DNA of 64,000 bases from Apus apus (GCF_020740795.1 NC_067302.1:529001-593000), one strand, 5' to 3'. Shown: positions 46,666 through 60,137, numbered from the stretch's first letter. A program made the numbers and translations. Notes: generated by a model not told the origin, from the letters alone.

Positions 46666-46710
46666 CGGCTTGGCTTGGCTTGGCTTGGCTTGGCTCAGCT
46701 TGGCTCGGCG
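46666..46710. repeat. TTGGC pentanucleotide run in the CITED4 leader
   Basis: Five uninterrupted GGCTT units plus two interrupted ones. It probably falls in the first transcribed bases of CITED4. Confidence 0.85.
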
Positions 46711-46960
46711 CGTCCCGGCTCGGCGCGGCTCGCCGTGTGCGGGGCTGTGCGCTCCGGCACTTATAGGGAGGCAGCAGGGGCGGGCCGAGCGGGCCGCCCC
46801 CCCGGCGCCCATTGGAGCGCGGCCCGAGGCTGCCCGGCCCGCGACGGGGCGGGCGGCAGGATGGCCCGGGCTGGCGCTGGTCTGACCGGGTCCTGGCACG
46901 GAACATCGCGGAACGGCTGCTGAGGCTCCCCGAGCAGTGCCCCGTTGTCACGACATGAGG

Positions 46961-47724
46961 CAGCTCGAGGGGGACTGGCCGCCTCCCGCGCGTAGGGCAC
47001 TGATGGTGGCAAATCCCCACTGTCAGGGCCTCGGGATCAGGCCCTCCCCCCTGGGATCCGAGGTGCAGATACCTTGGGCAAGCAGGACTAGAAGGCACCC
47101 AGAGCCCCCAGCCCAGTGCCCCACTTTCCCCCTGTCACCCTGGAGTTCCCTGCTGTTCCAGACCAGGATGCCAAACTCAGCCGTGCTGCTGCCATCCCCA
47201 CCGATGGTGCACACGCTGTCCTGGTTTTCATGTCAGCATGAACAAGGTCCAGGGACATGGTAGTTACTGGGAACAAGGGATCATGTTCCCGGCGTGCTGG
47301 GCTGAAGGCTCTTCGGTGTGGCAGGGGCAGCAGGGATGCTCAGCTGCAGAAAACTTGGGTGCTCCCTGTTCAATAGCCCACTTATGTGCCTTGGGGCAAG
47401 GACTGGGCCGGGAGTGACTGGGCAACCTCAGGCACGTCACTTCTGCTCCCAGTCCATGGGTTCATGTGAAGCACAAATTTTAAACTGTATTTTGGTTGCA
47501 CTGTGTTCACTCTGCTTCCTGAGCAGGGACTCTGTCAGGCTCAGATACTGCAAATGGCATCAGATGAGCTCTCTGGTTAGAGCCACCTCTCCAGCACCTC
47601 CCTCTCCCCTGGCATCACACTGACCAAGCCTTTCCACCCCACCACACAGCTGGCTGGGGCACAGGACCTGCTGTGGAGGTCGTGCTCAATTTCCTGTTCA
47701 TATTGAAGGATGTGCACGTAGACC
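46961..47724. other. No gene recognised
   Basis: Sequence upstream of CITED4. TGTCCTGGTTTTCATG at ~47218 weakly recalls an LTR start, without a matching end. Confidence 0.35.
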
Positions 47725-47893
47725 TTGGGCAAGTGCCCCCTCCCTGGAAGTGAAGCCCCATCCCTGGCAGTGTTGAAGGGCAGGTTGGACGGGGCTTGGA
47801 GCAGCCTGGGCTGGTGGGAGGTGTCCCTGCCCATGCAGGGGGGTTTTGTCTAGCTGATCTTTAAGGTCCCTTCCAACCCAAACCATTTGATGC
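47725..47893 (+). mobile_element. CR1 LINE tail
   Basis: A short plus-strand CR1 3' end: TGGCAGTGTTGAAGGGCAGG, GGGAGGTGTCCCTGCCCATG, GATCTTTAAGGTCCCTTCC, ending AAACCATTTGATG. Confidence 0.88.
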
Positions 47894-48317
47894 TAAGTGC
47901 TTCTAGCACCACTGCACAATGCCCCCTGCCAGCAGGTGCCCTGGGGCAGCAGGCTGCTGGCCATCACCAGAGGAGTCCTTGTCTGAGGGTCAGCAATGGG
48001 ATGCTACCACCAGACCTTTCCAGGCGAGGTGACCCAGGTTAGTTACTTAGAAGCATCAGGTAGATGGTTGGTTACATTGCCAGTGGTGCCCTCCCAGCAA
48101 GGATGCACCAACATTCTCTAAGCACACGTGGCAGCAAGGTAAATGTTGCAAGCAGAGATTTGCTCACATAACTCTGACTGCAACAGGGTCTTTCACTTCT
48201 GAGTGCAGTTTTGGGCTCATGGAGTCCCAATGCTGTCGCTTGAGCAACCACAGCTGAGTCATGCAGGCCATATTATTTTACCATGGGCCTAGACTACAGC
48301 TGCACTGGTGCTCTCTA

Positions 48318-49015
48318 TAGAATCACGTCACAGAATCATAGAATCACAGACTGGTTTGGGTTGGAAGGAACCTTAAAGATCAACCAGTCCCAACCCCCCA
48401 CATGGGCAGGGACACCTCCCACCAGCCCAGGCTGCTCCAAGCCCCATCCAACCTGCCCTTCAACACTGCCAGGGATGGGGCAGCCACAGCTTCCCTGGGC
48501 AACCTGGGCCAGGCTCTCACCACCCTCAGAGGAAAGAATTTCCTACTAATGTCTAACCTAAATCTCCCCTCTTCCAGCTTTAATCCATGTCCCTTGTCCT
48601 CCTGCTACAAGCCGTTGTCCCAGGTCCCTCCCCAGCTTTCCTGGAGCCCCTTCAGGCACTGGAAGCTGCTCTAAGGTCTCCCTGGAGCCTTCTCTTCTCC
48701 AGGCTGAACACCCCAACTCTCCCAGCCTGTTTCCAGAGCTGCTCCAGCCCTTGGATCATCTTTGTGGCCTCATCTGGACTCATTTCAGAAGCTTCATGTC
48801 CTTATGTTGGTGGCTCCAGATCTGGACACAGTGCCCCAGGTGGGGTCTCATGAGAGCCAAGTAAAGGGGTAGAATAACTTTCCTTGACCTGCCTTCCACC
48901 CTTCTTTTGATGCAGCCCAGGACACAGCTGGCTTTCTGGGCTGCAATTGCACATTGTTGAGCTTCTCTTCCACCATCACTCTCAAGTCCCCGTGGACATG
49001 GTGCTTTCCAGCAGT
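48318..49015 (-). mobile_element. CR1 LINE, 5'-truncated
   Basis: A reverse-orientation CR1 of ~700 bp beginning ATAGAATCACGTCACAGAAT, with TTGGAAGGAACCTTAAAGAT and GGGACACCTCCCACC, running through the CAGCCCAGGACACAGCTGGC region. It is the longest single CR1 piece in the right half. Confidence 0.92.
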
Positions 49016-49045
49016 GTATGAAAGCACAGTGGTGATTTTTATCCT

Positions 49046-49160
49046 TTTTTGTTTGTTTGTTTGGTTTTTTTGTGGTTTTTGTTTCTGTTTGTTTTGTTTC
49101 TGTTTGTTTGTTTTATTGTGGTTTTTTGTTTGTTTGGGTTTGTTTGTTTTGTTTTGAAGA
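49046..49160 (+). repeat. GTTT-rich low-complexity tract
   Basis: Repeated TTTGTTTGTTT and TTTGTGGTTTTTG. It is the source of spurious frames on both strands. Confidence 0.85.
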
Positions 49161-52100
49161 AACCCAGAGGCTTCTTTTTCCAAGATATTAGTGCTGCGTG
49201 GTTACCCACTTGGAAGGCAGGTGATGGCAAAGTTAAACTTGCTTCCTCAGCTTCATTCTGTTTTTTTTTCCTGCTCTCCTGTGCACCCATTAACTAAAAC
49301 GTTACCGATCACAGCTCCAGTAATAACAGGCAGATCTTTTCGGGAGGCTTGGAGCAGGCTGTGTCATGGAGTTCTATGTGTTCTGCATATTCATTATGTT
49401 CACAGACCCTGTTGATCAGAAGGAAGTGCCAACAAAACGTTTCAAAGGTCGCCAAAGAAGTCGTTTGTTGTTAACAATAGAACTTTAGAAATAAGATGGA
49501 AGCAGACCCTGCTGTGAAGGCTCTGAAGCTGCACAGCACAGACGTCTTGGGTGAGTCTCATCACACAGTGCTGACCTGAGGGGCTACTTGTATCTCTACA
49601 TCTCTACATCAAAACACCTTAAACCAGCAGCTCCACATGCACAGGCCATCAGCTTCCAGGTGTGAGCAGCCAGGAATGGAAAGGATCTTCTCTTACCTGG
49701 ACGGAGCATTCATCTCCAGCACATTCTGGGAGTAATTTTTGTTTGTGGCAGCTCCTGCCCTGTTAAGTGGCTGGGATGGGTTTCAGGTGTTGCTGGTGAG
49801 CCTGTAACTGATGAATCAGTTCAGTAATTGTTTAATGTAATTATGTAATGACTGGTTTTTAACCCTAGAGATTTTGACAAATACATATTTTTAGTGCTAA
49901 TAAACACATGCCCATGTACATATACCTGCCTGGCTGCAAGTTCATCTGCAGATGCATACCCAGGTGAGGAACAAATATGAGGGGAGTGTCTGCCCTTGTC
50001 TTTCCAGATGCAACCAGCCATAAAAGCCTCTGTCCTTCGGAGGAGAGGTGTGGTGTGTCACACCAGTCCTGATCAGGGGCAGGAATTCTTGGGCAGGAGT
50101 AACAGGTCAGAAGGGGCCTTTTGCATTACAGAGGATACCAAAGGTGGTAAATGGCCCATGATTTTGGAAACAAATTAGCAGATGACAAAGCATACTCCCT
50201 GAACACAAGTGTGAAAGCCCCCTCCACCTCTGTGCTGACTTATGACCCTTCTTTAGGAAGGGTAAGCTGGATCAGCAGCTCATCCAGTTTGTAAAGAATG
50301 TGACCAGCCATGTTGGCTGGGATCAGCTCTGACCTAGCTTGTTATGTTGTCCCCTAAATGCTTCACCAGCATAACCTGGGCTGTTGTGAGAGGAACTACA
50401 GAAAAGGAATGGGTTGGGGGAATGGGAGGCACTGGTGCAGTGTCCACAGATCCATGTTGGCTGTGTTGTGTGTCATCATCCTGTGCTCTGTGTCTTGAGG
50501 ACTTCCCATTCTTGAGCCAGTAATATTTTATTTTACAGGGCCCAGCGTAGATTTGTGTTCACGCTGCTCAGCCAAGAGCTGGGAAAGGGCTGACTAGTCC
50601 TGGTAGCACCTCTCTCACTGATTCTTTTGGCCCAGAGTAAGCAGTGGCTCCTTGTGCTGAGGTTTCAAGAATTAAGGACATAAACCATTGCAGCAGCATG
50701 TAGAAGACACTTGGTGTGACTGGATTTCACCCCAGGTTTGCAGTCCCTCCTCCATCTCCCACGTACTGCCCTCTGCCATCAGCCCATGGACAGTCTGGCC
50801 TTTCTGGGAAGGAAGATAAACTGCCCATGGATCAGATCCAGCCCCAGGCCATCAGTTGGTCAGTCCTGACCTAAGTCACCATGTAAGCCACCTCCAGGAG
50901 TGTGTCATTCACAGCTTCCTGACATGGGACTTCCCCAGTCTGGCTGCACTCGTGTCATCAGATGTGTTATTGAGGGTGGATTACCCATGCTGGGAATTTA
51001 TCAGATTGTTGCTCCAGTGGCACCAGCTTGGCTCTGCATGACTGGGGACCTGAAAGCATCACCTACATGTCTGTATTCCATGTGGGTGGGCATCAATTTA
51101 TGGAGCTGCTCAACAGCACACTGCAAACCTTTTCCCTTCCCTCTTGGAGGGAGCTTGCAGGCTGGTGCACAGCTAGTCTGGGTTGCCTGTGATTTTGTTT
51201 GTGTAAGATGTTTTCTGCTCATATTTCATCCCTGATCACCAGACATTGCACAGCTCCAGTGGCATGGCTGTGGTGAAATCATCTCCCCAAAGCCCCCCAG
51301 GGATGAGAGGTGGCACAGGCAAGTGCTTTTTGTAAGCAAAGATGTGAACACTTTTATCTTGCAATGTTTTGCATATGTCAGAACTGGTTCTTGCTAATCC
51401 CAGTTGCTGATCTACAGTTCAAGTTTTCTTTTTCACAAGAGTCTGAGAGCCTCAGCTTTAGTGGGAGGAAAAAACAAAAGAACATCATTTTTCTAAAGAG
51501 CATTGTAGGATGTAAGAGGTAGTGATGAATGGGTGGCATGTAGAGTGTTTTTGGGGGAATTTCCTTTAACCAAGTGATTCTCACTATGCATTTCAGTTGA
51601 CAACCCACCCACTGCTGGGGGGTGTGATTTACCTTTGCACGGAGATTGCAGAACAATTTGAGCAGCAATGTGAGCTGTGTGCTTGGGGGTAGATGGAAGC
51701 TTGTCTTTGAGGGATGCTTTGAGGGATGCAGAAGATGCCACTTTGCAGTCTTCCACCCACTGAAGGACAAATGCAGAGAACAGAAACGTGCAGTGAGAGG
51801 TGTGGGGATGGGCTGTGGCTGCCACAGCAGCTCAGCCTCCCATTGCCAGCTCCTCTCTGGTGGTGCAGGCTCCTGCAGAGAAAGAGCAACCACTAGCCAG
51901 GCACAGGGGCTCAAAGTGGCCCAGAAGCCCTTGTCACCCACCCTCCAGTGTCAGGTTTTGCCATCTCCTTTTCCCTTTCTGCTGGAAGGGTTACCATGGT
52001 CTGGTCTAATGTTTCCTTATGTTGGGACATCCAGTTTAATCAAATATTCACTATGAGCCTCTGGAGCTTTCTACACCACATCTTGAAAGGATCCTAGAGA

Positions 52101-53649
52101 ATCTCTGCTGCTCATATAGAGTTTTCCTAGAAGATTCATTTATTGGCAGTCAGGAGATGAGAAAGTGGTGCAATGCACTTTCATTTTTTCTTTGTTTAAG
52201 GATGATCACGATGGTTTGCAAAGCTTGACTTTGAAGCTGACATGTCCAGCAGAGGCCAAGAAGCTATAAATACTGAACCAGGAGCAAATTCCAATGGAGT
52301 TTCTCCAGTTTGGCTTTAAATAAGTATGTTAACAGCCAAGATTTAGAAATTAAATTAAATATTAAGCTTCTTGATACAGAGTGTAACTCCGTGTCTTAGA
52401 GGAGTCTCTGACAAAGAGGACTGGAGGGACACTGGTCAACAGAAAATTACTTCAGACATCTGTTACCAAGCCTATTTCTTGTCTCCAGACAGCTCTGATG
52501 TGGATAAGTGAGAGGACAAGCACCGTTCCCTGGGCAGGAGGTGGGGAACCTGTGGTGCCATCAGGGCCATGTGTCCCAGCACAGCTTGGCAGGGAGGTGA
52601 GGTGGATCTGAGCTCCCCTGGGGCTTTGCAGCAGGACTCACCAGCTTCTCTTGGGAAGGTGCACCAAGCACTGCTTGGCGATGGGTCTGTGGAGCTGCTA
52701 CTCCAGAGGTCATCTACAGGGAAGGACTTTGCCTGGCACAGTCCTGGTGTTGTGCCTCCCCTCTGTAGTGTAGATGCAAGAGGACATGTGGGACAGAAAC
52801 AGGCTCACGCCAGCGTGGCGATCCCTTGAGTTGAGACCTCCTAGATAGATGCTCAGGAGAAAGATGATAGGAATGTGGGTTTCACTGAAAGCAAGCATGG
52901 GTGTCCAGCAGAGAAGATTTTTTCCTTAAGATTAAAACCAAACCAAAACAGACAAAGATTCTAGAGGCAAAGTGTAGAGCCTAAGAGGGGCTCAGAGCAG
53001 CTCCTTGCCAGGGCACGGGGCACTAAGGGTGCCTCCTGTCCTCTGGCTGGGCAGCAACACAGCAATGTATGGATGCACTGAACAGCTACTCCAAATTCCC
53101 CCTCCCCGGTTTCTGCAGGGTAAAAGGGTCCTCCAGGAGAGCTGAATCCAGGTGCTACAGTATCCTGTGATTCCTCATCTGCATTTAGATAGAAACACTT
53201 TGTACAAGGCAGGAGGTGTTAGAGACCAGGGGAAGGGGAGAAGGGCAGGCTGCTGCCTGGCAGCAACTGGTCTGCAGCTCCAGGGAAACTGGGTTCTCCA
53301 TTAACCCTGCTGGGATTCAGGAGAAAAGATGCCAAGGAAGGGAAGGTTGTGCCTCTGCTCAGCTCTGTGAGAACCTGCCAAGCGAGTGCGTGGCTCGGGT
53401 GCAAGTTCCCTGCAGATGTGCTCCGGGATGCACGACCTCCTGCCTGCACAGAGTGGTGGGGAACCCTGTGCCCTGCAGCAGCATCTCACCTGCCAGGGCC
53501 ACGACACAGGGTAAAGATGACTGAGTCCAGAGCAGGGCACGGAGGGATTTGGTGCTGCTTCGGCAGTGGCAGAGGTGGTGAGGCCAGCAGCTGACCCCAG
53601 CACTGCCATGTTCCAACTTCTGAGCTGGCTTACCCAGCTTGTAAACAAC
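49161..53649. other. No gene recognised
   Basis: About 4.5 kb of unique sequence without recognisable exons, RNA genes or clear transposons. Open frames up to 187 codons lack domains. Confidence 0.4.
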
Positions 53650-53676
53650 TTTTTTTTTTTTTTTTTTTTTTTTTTT
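53650..53676 (+). repeat. T27 homopolymer
   Basis: An uninterrupted run of 27 T. No retroposed gene or SINE was recognised beside it. Confidence 0.95.
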
Positions 53677-53854
53677 CCTGTGGGCTAATCTTGCTCCTTG
53701 GGGTCAGATAACATCACTGGAATTTTTCCAATGTCCTTTGCGAGCACCTCCTGTTTTGGACTTCGGCTGAGATGCACACGAATGAGACACGAGCTTCCTC
53801 AATTGCTTTCTCCTGTTTGCTTTCCTCCAGGCCTGCAGCACAGCCCGGGTGCTC

Positions 53855-54130
53855 CCTGCTCCCTGCTCCTGCTCCTGCTCCCCGCTCCCTGCTCCCTGCT
53901 CCCTGCTCCCTGCTCCCTGCTCCTGCTCCCCGCTCCTGCTCCCCGCTCCTGCTCCCCGCTCCTGCTCCTGCTCCCTGCTCCTGCTCCTGCTCCCCGCTCC
54001 TGCTCCCCGCTCCTGCTCCTGCTCCTGCTCCCTGCTCCTCGCTCCCTGCTCCTGCTCCCTGCTCCCTGCTCCTGCTCCCCGCTCCTGCTCCCTGCTCCTG
54101 CTCCCTGCTCCTCGCTCCCTGCTCCTGCTC

Positions 54131-54168
<38 letters not shown>

Positions 54169-54205
54169 CCGCTCCTGCTCCTGCTCCCCGCTCCCCGCTC
54201 TGCTC
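53855..54205 (+). repeat. CTGCTC/CCCGCTC-type tandem array
   Basis: About 350 bases of interleaved TGCTCC, TGCTCCC and CCGCTCC units. It creates artificial frames of up to 409 codons (plus) and 230 codons (minus; GAGSREQEQ-like repeats). Confidence 0.95.
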
Positions 54206-56104
54206 AAGCAGGAAGGCAGCAGGGAGGAGAGCCCAGCACAGCCCCATGCCTTCCTGGCTGTCCCTGGGGTCCAGGCTGGCAGGAAGCAGGAGGGGACATC
54301 AGGCTCCCTGCTGCTTGCAGAGCCCGTGTGGGGCTTGGCAAGGTCCTGCTCAGCGTCCCGCACCACGGCAGGCGCTGGGTGCACTTTTGCCTCCAAGGGC
54401 CAAAAGGCTTCTCAACACAGCTGGCCTGGCGCCCGGCCCCAGCCCGTCCCCGTGCTGCCCAGAGATCCCCCCAGGTCCCTTTTGGGGTAGGACAGCAAAA
54501 CCTCCCTCCTGCCTTGGGGAGAGCTGGCAGGCTGAGCCATGCCCAGCCTGCCCGGGGCTGTGCAGCCAGGCTGCAGCAGGGCCTGCCAGCCCGGACGCTG
54601 CAGGGCATTCGTGGCACCTGCCTCCCCTGCTCCCGGGGACACTCACCTCCCCCGGGGTGTCACCCCTGCCCCGCACAGCCCTGCGCTTCTCCATGGCCAA
54701 GGAAGCCGAGGCACTGGCCTGTCCTGCCAGCCAGGCTGGGCAAACAGCCCGCACAGGCCTCGCTATTGCTCTGCTGGCATTTTCCTTTCTATCCTTCCTT
54801 TCTACCTGGGAATTTTGAGGTTTCTACAGGGTGTGTGTGGCCCATGGACTGTGAGCCAGCACACTCAGCTGGTGCCAAAGGGACCATCACAGGGCTCTGT
54901 TGTTCTATGGTCACTTCAGTCCCATGACTGTCCTGTCCGGGTACCCCAGCACGGCCCTTCCCCTGCTAAAGACTATCCAAGGAGTAATCCCCTCTCATAT
55001 GAGAATGTGAACAACCCATAGCTCTGCTTCAGGTTCTGAAGTTGCTGCTCCTGAGGCCCGGCTCACATATCTGGCCAGGCAGATGTTTCTCCCTGCGTGG
55101 CTACTTTGGATGTCCTGGTCAGTGTGATTTCCCTGGGGCTGGATGGGAAGCACAGATGGACAGTGCTGTGGTTTCCCTGGCAATGAGCCCATTGAGTCAG
55201 CATCCCGGGTCAGGGCTGCTTTTTCTCGGGTCCCTTTGTCAGTTCCTCCCAGGATCTGGTGCATGGGATCAGTGGAGGTGGACAGCAGTGGGGCTTTTGC
55301 ACCCAAATGACTGCTCCTGCAAGGCAGTGTCCTCTGGGACATGGAGTCAGAGAGATTTTAGGTTATTTCTTCTTATCTCTTGGTGCCTGTGTTGCTGCTG
55401 TCTTGAGGCAGATTAGCTGGTGGCAGTTTCTGTAGAAATTGCCTCATACAACTGTCTGCATTTGGAGGTGTGGGGTGGTTAGGGCTGTGGTGGGGAGTCT
55501 TGGAGAGGGGGCTGTGGTGTGGTGTTTCTTGCATTATCATCAGAAGTTGCTGTTTATCTGCCTTCTCTTTCCTTCATGTTATGCAACCTCCCTTTCAAAT
55601 GGCAGTGGTTGTTTTCCCAGGGTAGATGTAGAAACAATGCTCTTCCTGGTATTTCCGGACCCTCCTGGCCATGATGGTGCTTCTCCAACCTCAGTCCTGC
55701 CCCTTTTGTTCTCCCGATTGCCCAAGTGCTTTTCCAGTCTCTAACCAACAGGACTGCTGAACAGGCACCAGGGTGATGTGAGCCAGGGGGTGGGCTGGGG
55801 CTGTGGCCCGGGGAGGAGCAGGGCAGGTGACTCAGGGCAACTGAAAGTTTTGTCCTGGGAGAGCTGCCTGGGATCCAGGTCACCAGGACCTGTTTGTCAG
55901 GTTCCTATTTTTGTTATTCACTGGCTTAGTATTCCTGTTGTCATTGACTGGCATCACATGGAGCATGCAGGGTGTCCTGTGCCGGGTGCCTGCTAACATG
56001 ACTGGGTTCCAGCTCTGCCGTGACTATGGGCAGTTGTGCTTGTCCAACGGCCCCTCCATCAGGAACAGCTCCCCCAGAACTGTGCTGCTGGGAACAGCCC
56101 CAGG
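54206..56104. other. No gene recognised
   Basis: GC-moderate unique DNA. No convincing coding exon was found. Confidence 0.4.
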
Positions 56105-56475
56105 ATCACAGGATCACAGCATCACTCTGGTTGGAAAAGACCTTCAAGATCATCGAGTCCAACAACTACCCTAACTCTGCCACATCCACCACTAAACCCT
56201 GTCCCCTGGCACCACATCTGTCTGTTTAGGTGTCTCCAGGGATGGGGCTCAACCACCTCTTTGGACAGCTGGGGTCACCAGGTCCATCTCCTGCCCCAGA
56301 ACAGGACACCCCAAAGTTCACACCATGTCCCTGAGGGTGTTGTCCAAATGTTTCTTGAATATTGTCAGGTTCTGTGCCATCACTGCTTCCCTGGGGAGCC
56401 TGTTCCAGTGCTCCACCACCCTCTGGGTGAAGAATCTCTTCCTAATGTCCAACCTAAACCTCCCCCTGTACATCT
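56105..56475 (-). mobile_element. CR1 LINE fragment, older subfamily
   Basis: Reverse-orientation CR1: ACAGCATCACTCTGGTTGGA, AAGACCTTCAAGATCATCG, CACTAAACCCTGTCCC, TCCAGGGATGGGGCTCAACC and CTGTTCCAGTGCTCCACC. Confidence 0.9.
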
Positions 56476-57167
56476 TCCTACCATTCCCAGCCTGGGGACC
56501 TGCCTTCCCACCGGATTCCCCTGAAGCCAGGCAGTGTCCCAGCCTTTGCGCTCAGGGGTCAGGCTCTGTGCCTCGTGGCTGCAGCTCTGTGCATGGGGGG
56601 TTGCAGCAGGCAGGGGAGCTTTGATGGGCTTTGGAGAAAGGTCTCCGGGCTTTGTCCTCCAGTTGCCCCTCCTGCAGCTGGGGTGAGCTCTGCTGCTGTG
56701 GGCTGTCAGTGGTGTCTGAGTCCTCACTGGGTTGGGGGAGCACAGGCAGAGCTGTGAGGGTGTCACTGGTGTGTGAGGGAGGAGAAACTGCTGGTTACAG
56801 AGAGAAGGGAAAGACCTGACCAGAGGCTGCTACAAGGGCTCAGCCTGAGCCACCCTGGGAGGCTGTAGAAACTTCTAAGTAGAAGATATTTGAGGTGGAC
56901 GTTGCTCTTTCCTTGGTCTGCAACAACCGCTTTCTGGAGCTGGGCAGGACATTTCTACTCAGGCCAAGCTTTGGCAGAGAAACCTGGCAGCTAAACCAGG
57001 GATTTCACCAATGTGTAGTTTTTGCTTAAGGGAAAAACTTCTAAATGAAAATGTTTGTTTCATTATGAGGAAATGAAACATTTTTTATTACATCATCCAT
57101 TCTCCGTTACCGTCTCATGGTAAAAGCTCACAGGGAGCAGTACCTCCTTCTGGTTTCAGAAATAAAG

Positions 57168-57310
57168 ATTCATAGAATCACAGACTGGTTTGGGTTGGAA
57201 AGGACCTTAAAGATCCTCTAGTTCCAACCCCTCTGCATGGGCAGGGACATGTCCCAGCAGCCCAGGCTGCTCATGGCCCATCCAACGGGGCCTTGAAAAC
57301 CTCCAGGGAG
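57168..57310 (-). mobile_element. CR1 LINE tail fragment
   Basis: Reverse-orientation CR1 end: TTCATAGAATCACAGACTGG, GGAAAGGACCTTAAAGATCC and CCTTGAAAACCTCCAGGG. Confidence 0.88.
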
Positions 57311-60137
57311 AGGGCAAAGAAGAAAACATCTGTTGGTGTTTGTGGTGAAAGAGCTGTGCATATCTCACTGAGCAGTGTCCTGCTGCTGCCTGCCTGGATT
57401 CCAGTCATCCTGTCATGTCACCAGGGTGGCAATGTCACTAGGCTCAAGCAACACTGCTGGCCTGCAGCAGTGGGCACATGCCAGGTACCCAGAAATCAGC
57501 CAAAGCAGCAGGGCTGTGGCCAGAGGGCATGTTTTCTTTTTGCATGAATAAAATGATTTGGGTGCTTAAAAGAGTTATCAGTTTATTGGGGTAACCTGGA
57601 CATGTGCTGCACAGAAATGTGTGTTCCTGGCCAGTAGGCACAGAAAACCATGGGAGCTTTTGGCATATGTGATGTTAGGAAAACAGCTCGTGTTGCTGCT
57701 GCCATTGTCAGGATTAAAATGCAATTGCCCTTTTTGGGAACACTGATTGTTGAAGGCATCTGTTGTGTAAGGGACAAGCTGGTGAAAGCAGCAGAATGCC
57801 AGACAGGGAGAGAAACTGTCCACCTGTTTGCCACAGGCCACGCTCTGTGCTTCTGAAAGGAGTTTTTAGTTCCCTGCTCTGCACTATGTTCCTCCTGCCT
57901 GGCTCCAGGGATGGACAGTCAGTGCTCATGGGTACGGGGTGTCACACAGGGGAGGTGGCAGCCAGCCCAAAGCTGGGAAAGGACACCCCTTGGTGTGGGA
58001 TGCAGAACTTGGAACCATAGGATGGAGGTAAGGAGAGGAAAATAAGAGCCAGATTGTGGCAAATCTCCTGCCTGAGAGACCAGCTTGGCCACAGGGCAGC
58101 ACCCGTGGGGAGCTGCGGGTGCCGCTTCACCCAGGAGCTGGAGCAATGCTCAGGGAGGGGCTCGGTGGGAAGTCAGTCTGCAGCAGGGCCTGGGGGGTGG
58201 CAGCATCCCTCCTTCCCCACCTTCCTCCATGTGCCATTTCTGCTGCTGACTCTGCAGACAGGGCCTGGGCTGGGCTGGCTCAAGGGATGCTCTCCTGTAG
58301 CTCAGTGGAGAAGTGGCTGAGGCAGGCTCCGAGGTTCTCCTGTAACCAGGGCTTCTCTGACACTATCCAGAGGAGGCACAAGACTGTGTCAGTCACACAC
58401 TGGCACCCCTCAGAGATGTTATTTCTTGACACCAATGCCAAGTGCCACCAGTGCTGGCCTCAGTGAGGTCTGAGCTGGGCTCTGGAGCTGGGAGCCTGAT
58501 GTGGGCTTAGGGAAAAGTTGAGGGTCTGAAATGAGAAAATCCATCTTAGAAAATGGCAGCCTCTGGGAGACAGCAGTGCAGGGCTGGGTGACAGCTCTGT
58601 GTGGAGTTACAGACCACTCACCTTGGTCAGAGGTGGAGGTCTTGAGTGAGACTTGGGCCACCACAACTCTACCCATGACCCCGTATAGCTGACCTTGGCT
58701 TCAACATGCTGTGTTTTCTAGCAGCACTGTGCAGCACTCCTGTCTCCTGAGGGGAGGAAACTGTGTTAGTGTTGTCCTGAGAAAACAACCCATGGGGTTG
58801 TGCTCCATGGCTGCATTTTTTCTGGAAGCTGAATTGCCTTTTCACTGGGATAGTCATCTGCTGTTGGAGGAACTTCCAGCAGCACACACATTCCCACTTG
58901 ATCTCATGGATTGCACCCTCAACCCTGGGGAGCAATTTGGACCAGATCCCCTGCCCTGGGTGCAGTGCAGTCAACCACCAGCTGTGCTTTGACTACAAGT
59001 GTCCCAGTGCAGAGGTCCAAAGGGACCTCAGAGCTCCCCAAGCATTGAGCAAAGAGGAGCACCAGGCTGGTGGGACCAGGACAAGAAGAAACAAACAGGA
59101 GCCACTTTGCATCCAGGGCAGTGCAGGTCTCTGGGACCTCCTCTGGACATTTTTACCTGGAGGTTGTCAGGTAGAAGGATGCTGGGATTGGACTCAAGAG
59201 GTGCAGGATGGATGTGAGGCCTCCACGTTAGCCTGTGGGGGCAGAGAACTGCTGTTGATCTTCCCAAAATTAAGAGCTGATCCAAGTTCCCCAGCACTCC
59301 CAGTTAAGATCTCCTTTCCCAAAGTTGTATGAGCAACGTGTTTCCTTCACAAGGTGTGGGGTGTGGGTGACACTCTTAACAAACAACCTTTGCAGACACT
59401 CCTGGAATGATCACCATGCACTGCAGACAGCCTGAGAGCTGCACGTCTGTCATGGTTTTGTCTCAACCTCCATGTTCCTTTCATAGTCTCCATTTCATGG
59501 CCACTGGGAAATGCTTTTACGCTTTTGACTGGGTGACCCAGTTCTGGAAAGTGGCAGCTGTTGCCTGTGGTTTGGACTGGTCTGTGCAGCATCTGGGGGC
59601 CTGAGATTTAGGTGTCTGGGGGACCACAGCAGGACAGGTGGGCCAGGTGACACCAAGGGAAGGGGACACAGGTGAGGGGGTCCATGGACAGGTAGCTGAA
59701 TGCCCTTGCTGCTCTCTCAGGGCTGGCAACAAGCACCTTTTCCCTAGAGCAGCTGCTTCCAGACACTGTACCAAGGACCTGTAAAGTCTGTGCTGCACCT
59801 TGAAGGGCTCTGGCAGGAGCAGTGTTAGAATGAAGTTCCAAGCCTTTCAGATGAAAGCCAGATCCACTGCAAAGGTCCACACTGTGCACAGGGGCTGTCA
59901 CAGCAGCACTGAGAGCCAAGGTCTCACAGGTGGCCTCTGCAGTGGCAGCCTGTTGCAAGCCCTTAAGTCACTCAGCTCAACAAACCTTGCTGTGGCATCA
60001 CTGCCTTGTCCTTCCCCTTCCTGGGCTTCTCTCCATGGGCCAGAAGGTCCTCTGTCCTCATTGGCTCTGTGATGCATTCCATGAACATCCTGGGGACCTG
60101 AAAGGTCCCAGGTCTCTCAGCCTCTCTTCATACAAAA
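57311..60137. other. No gene recognised
   Basis: Unique sequence with isolated AATAAA motifs on both strands (plus ~57546, minus ~57582) but no supporting coding exon. Confidence 0.35.

Larger units (their letters stand above)
46393..46960 (-). promoter_or_regulatory. CITED4: CITED4 leader, promoter and CpG island
   Basis: CpG-rich sequence upstream of the ATG. CTATAAG on the minus strand at about 46760-46766 is a plausible TATA box, placing transcription start near 46730 and giving a 5' leader of ~340 bases. A GGGGCGGG box lies at 46777-46784. The leader holds CCGT/GGAC and CCAAG microsatellites. Confidence 0.7.

Noticed and set aside
53698-54927. 409- and 348-codon plus-strand frames and repetitive minus-strand frames
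   Set aside because: They are generated by the CTGCTC-type tandem array and the GC-rich sequence after it.
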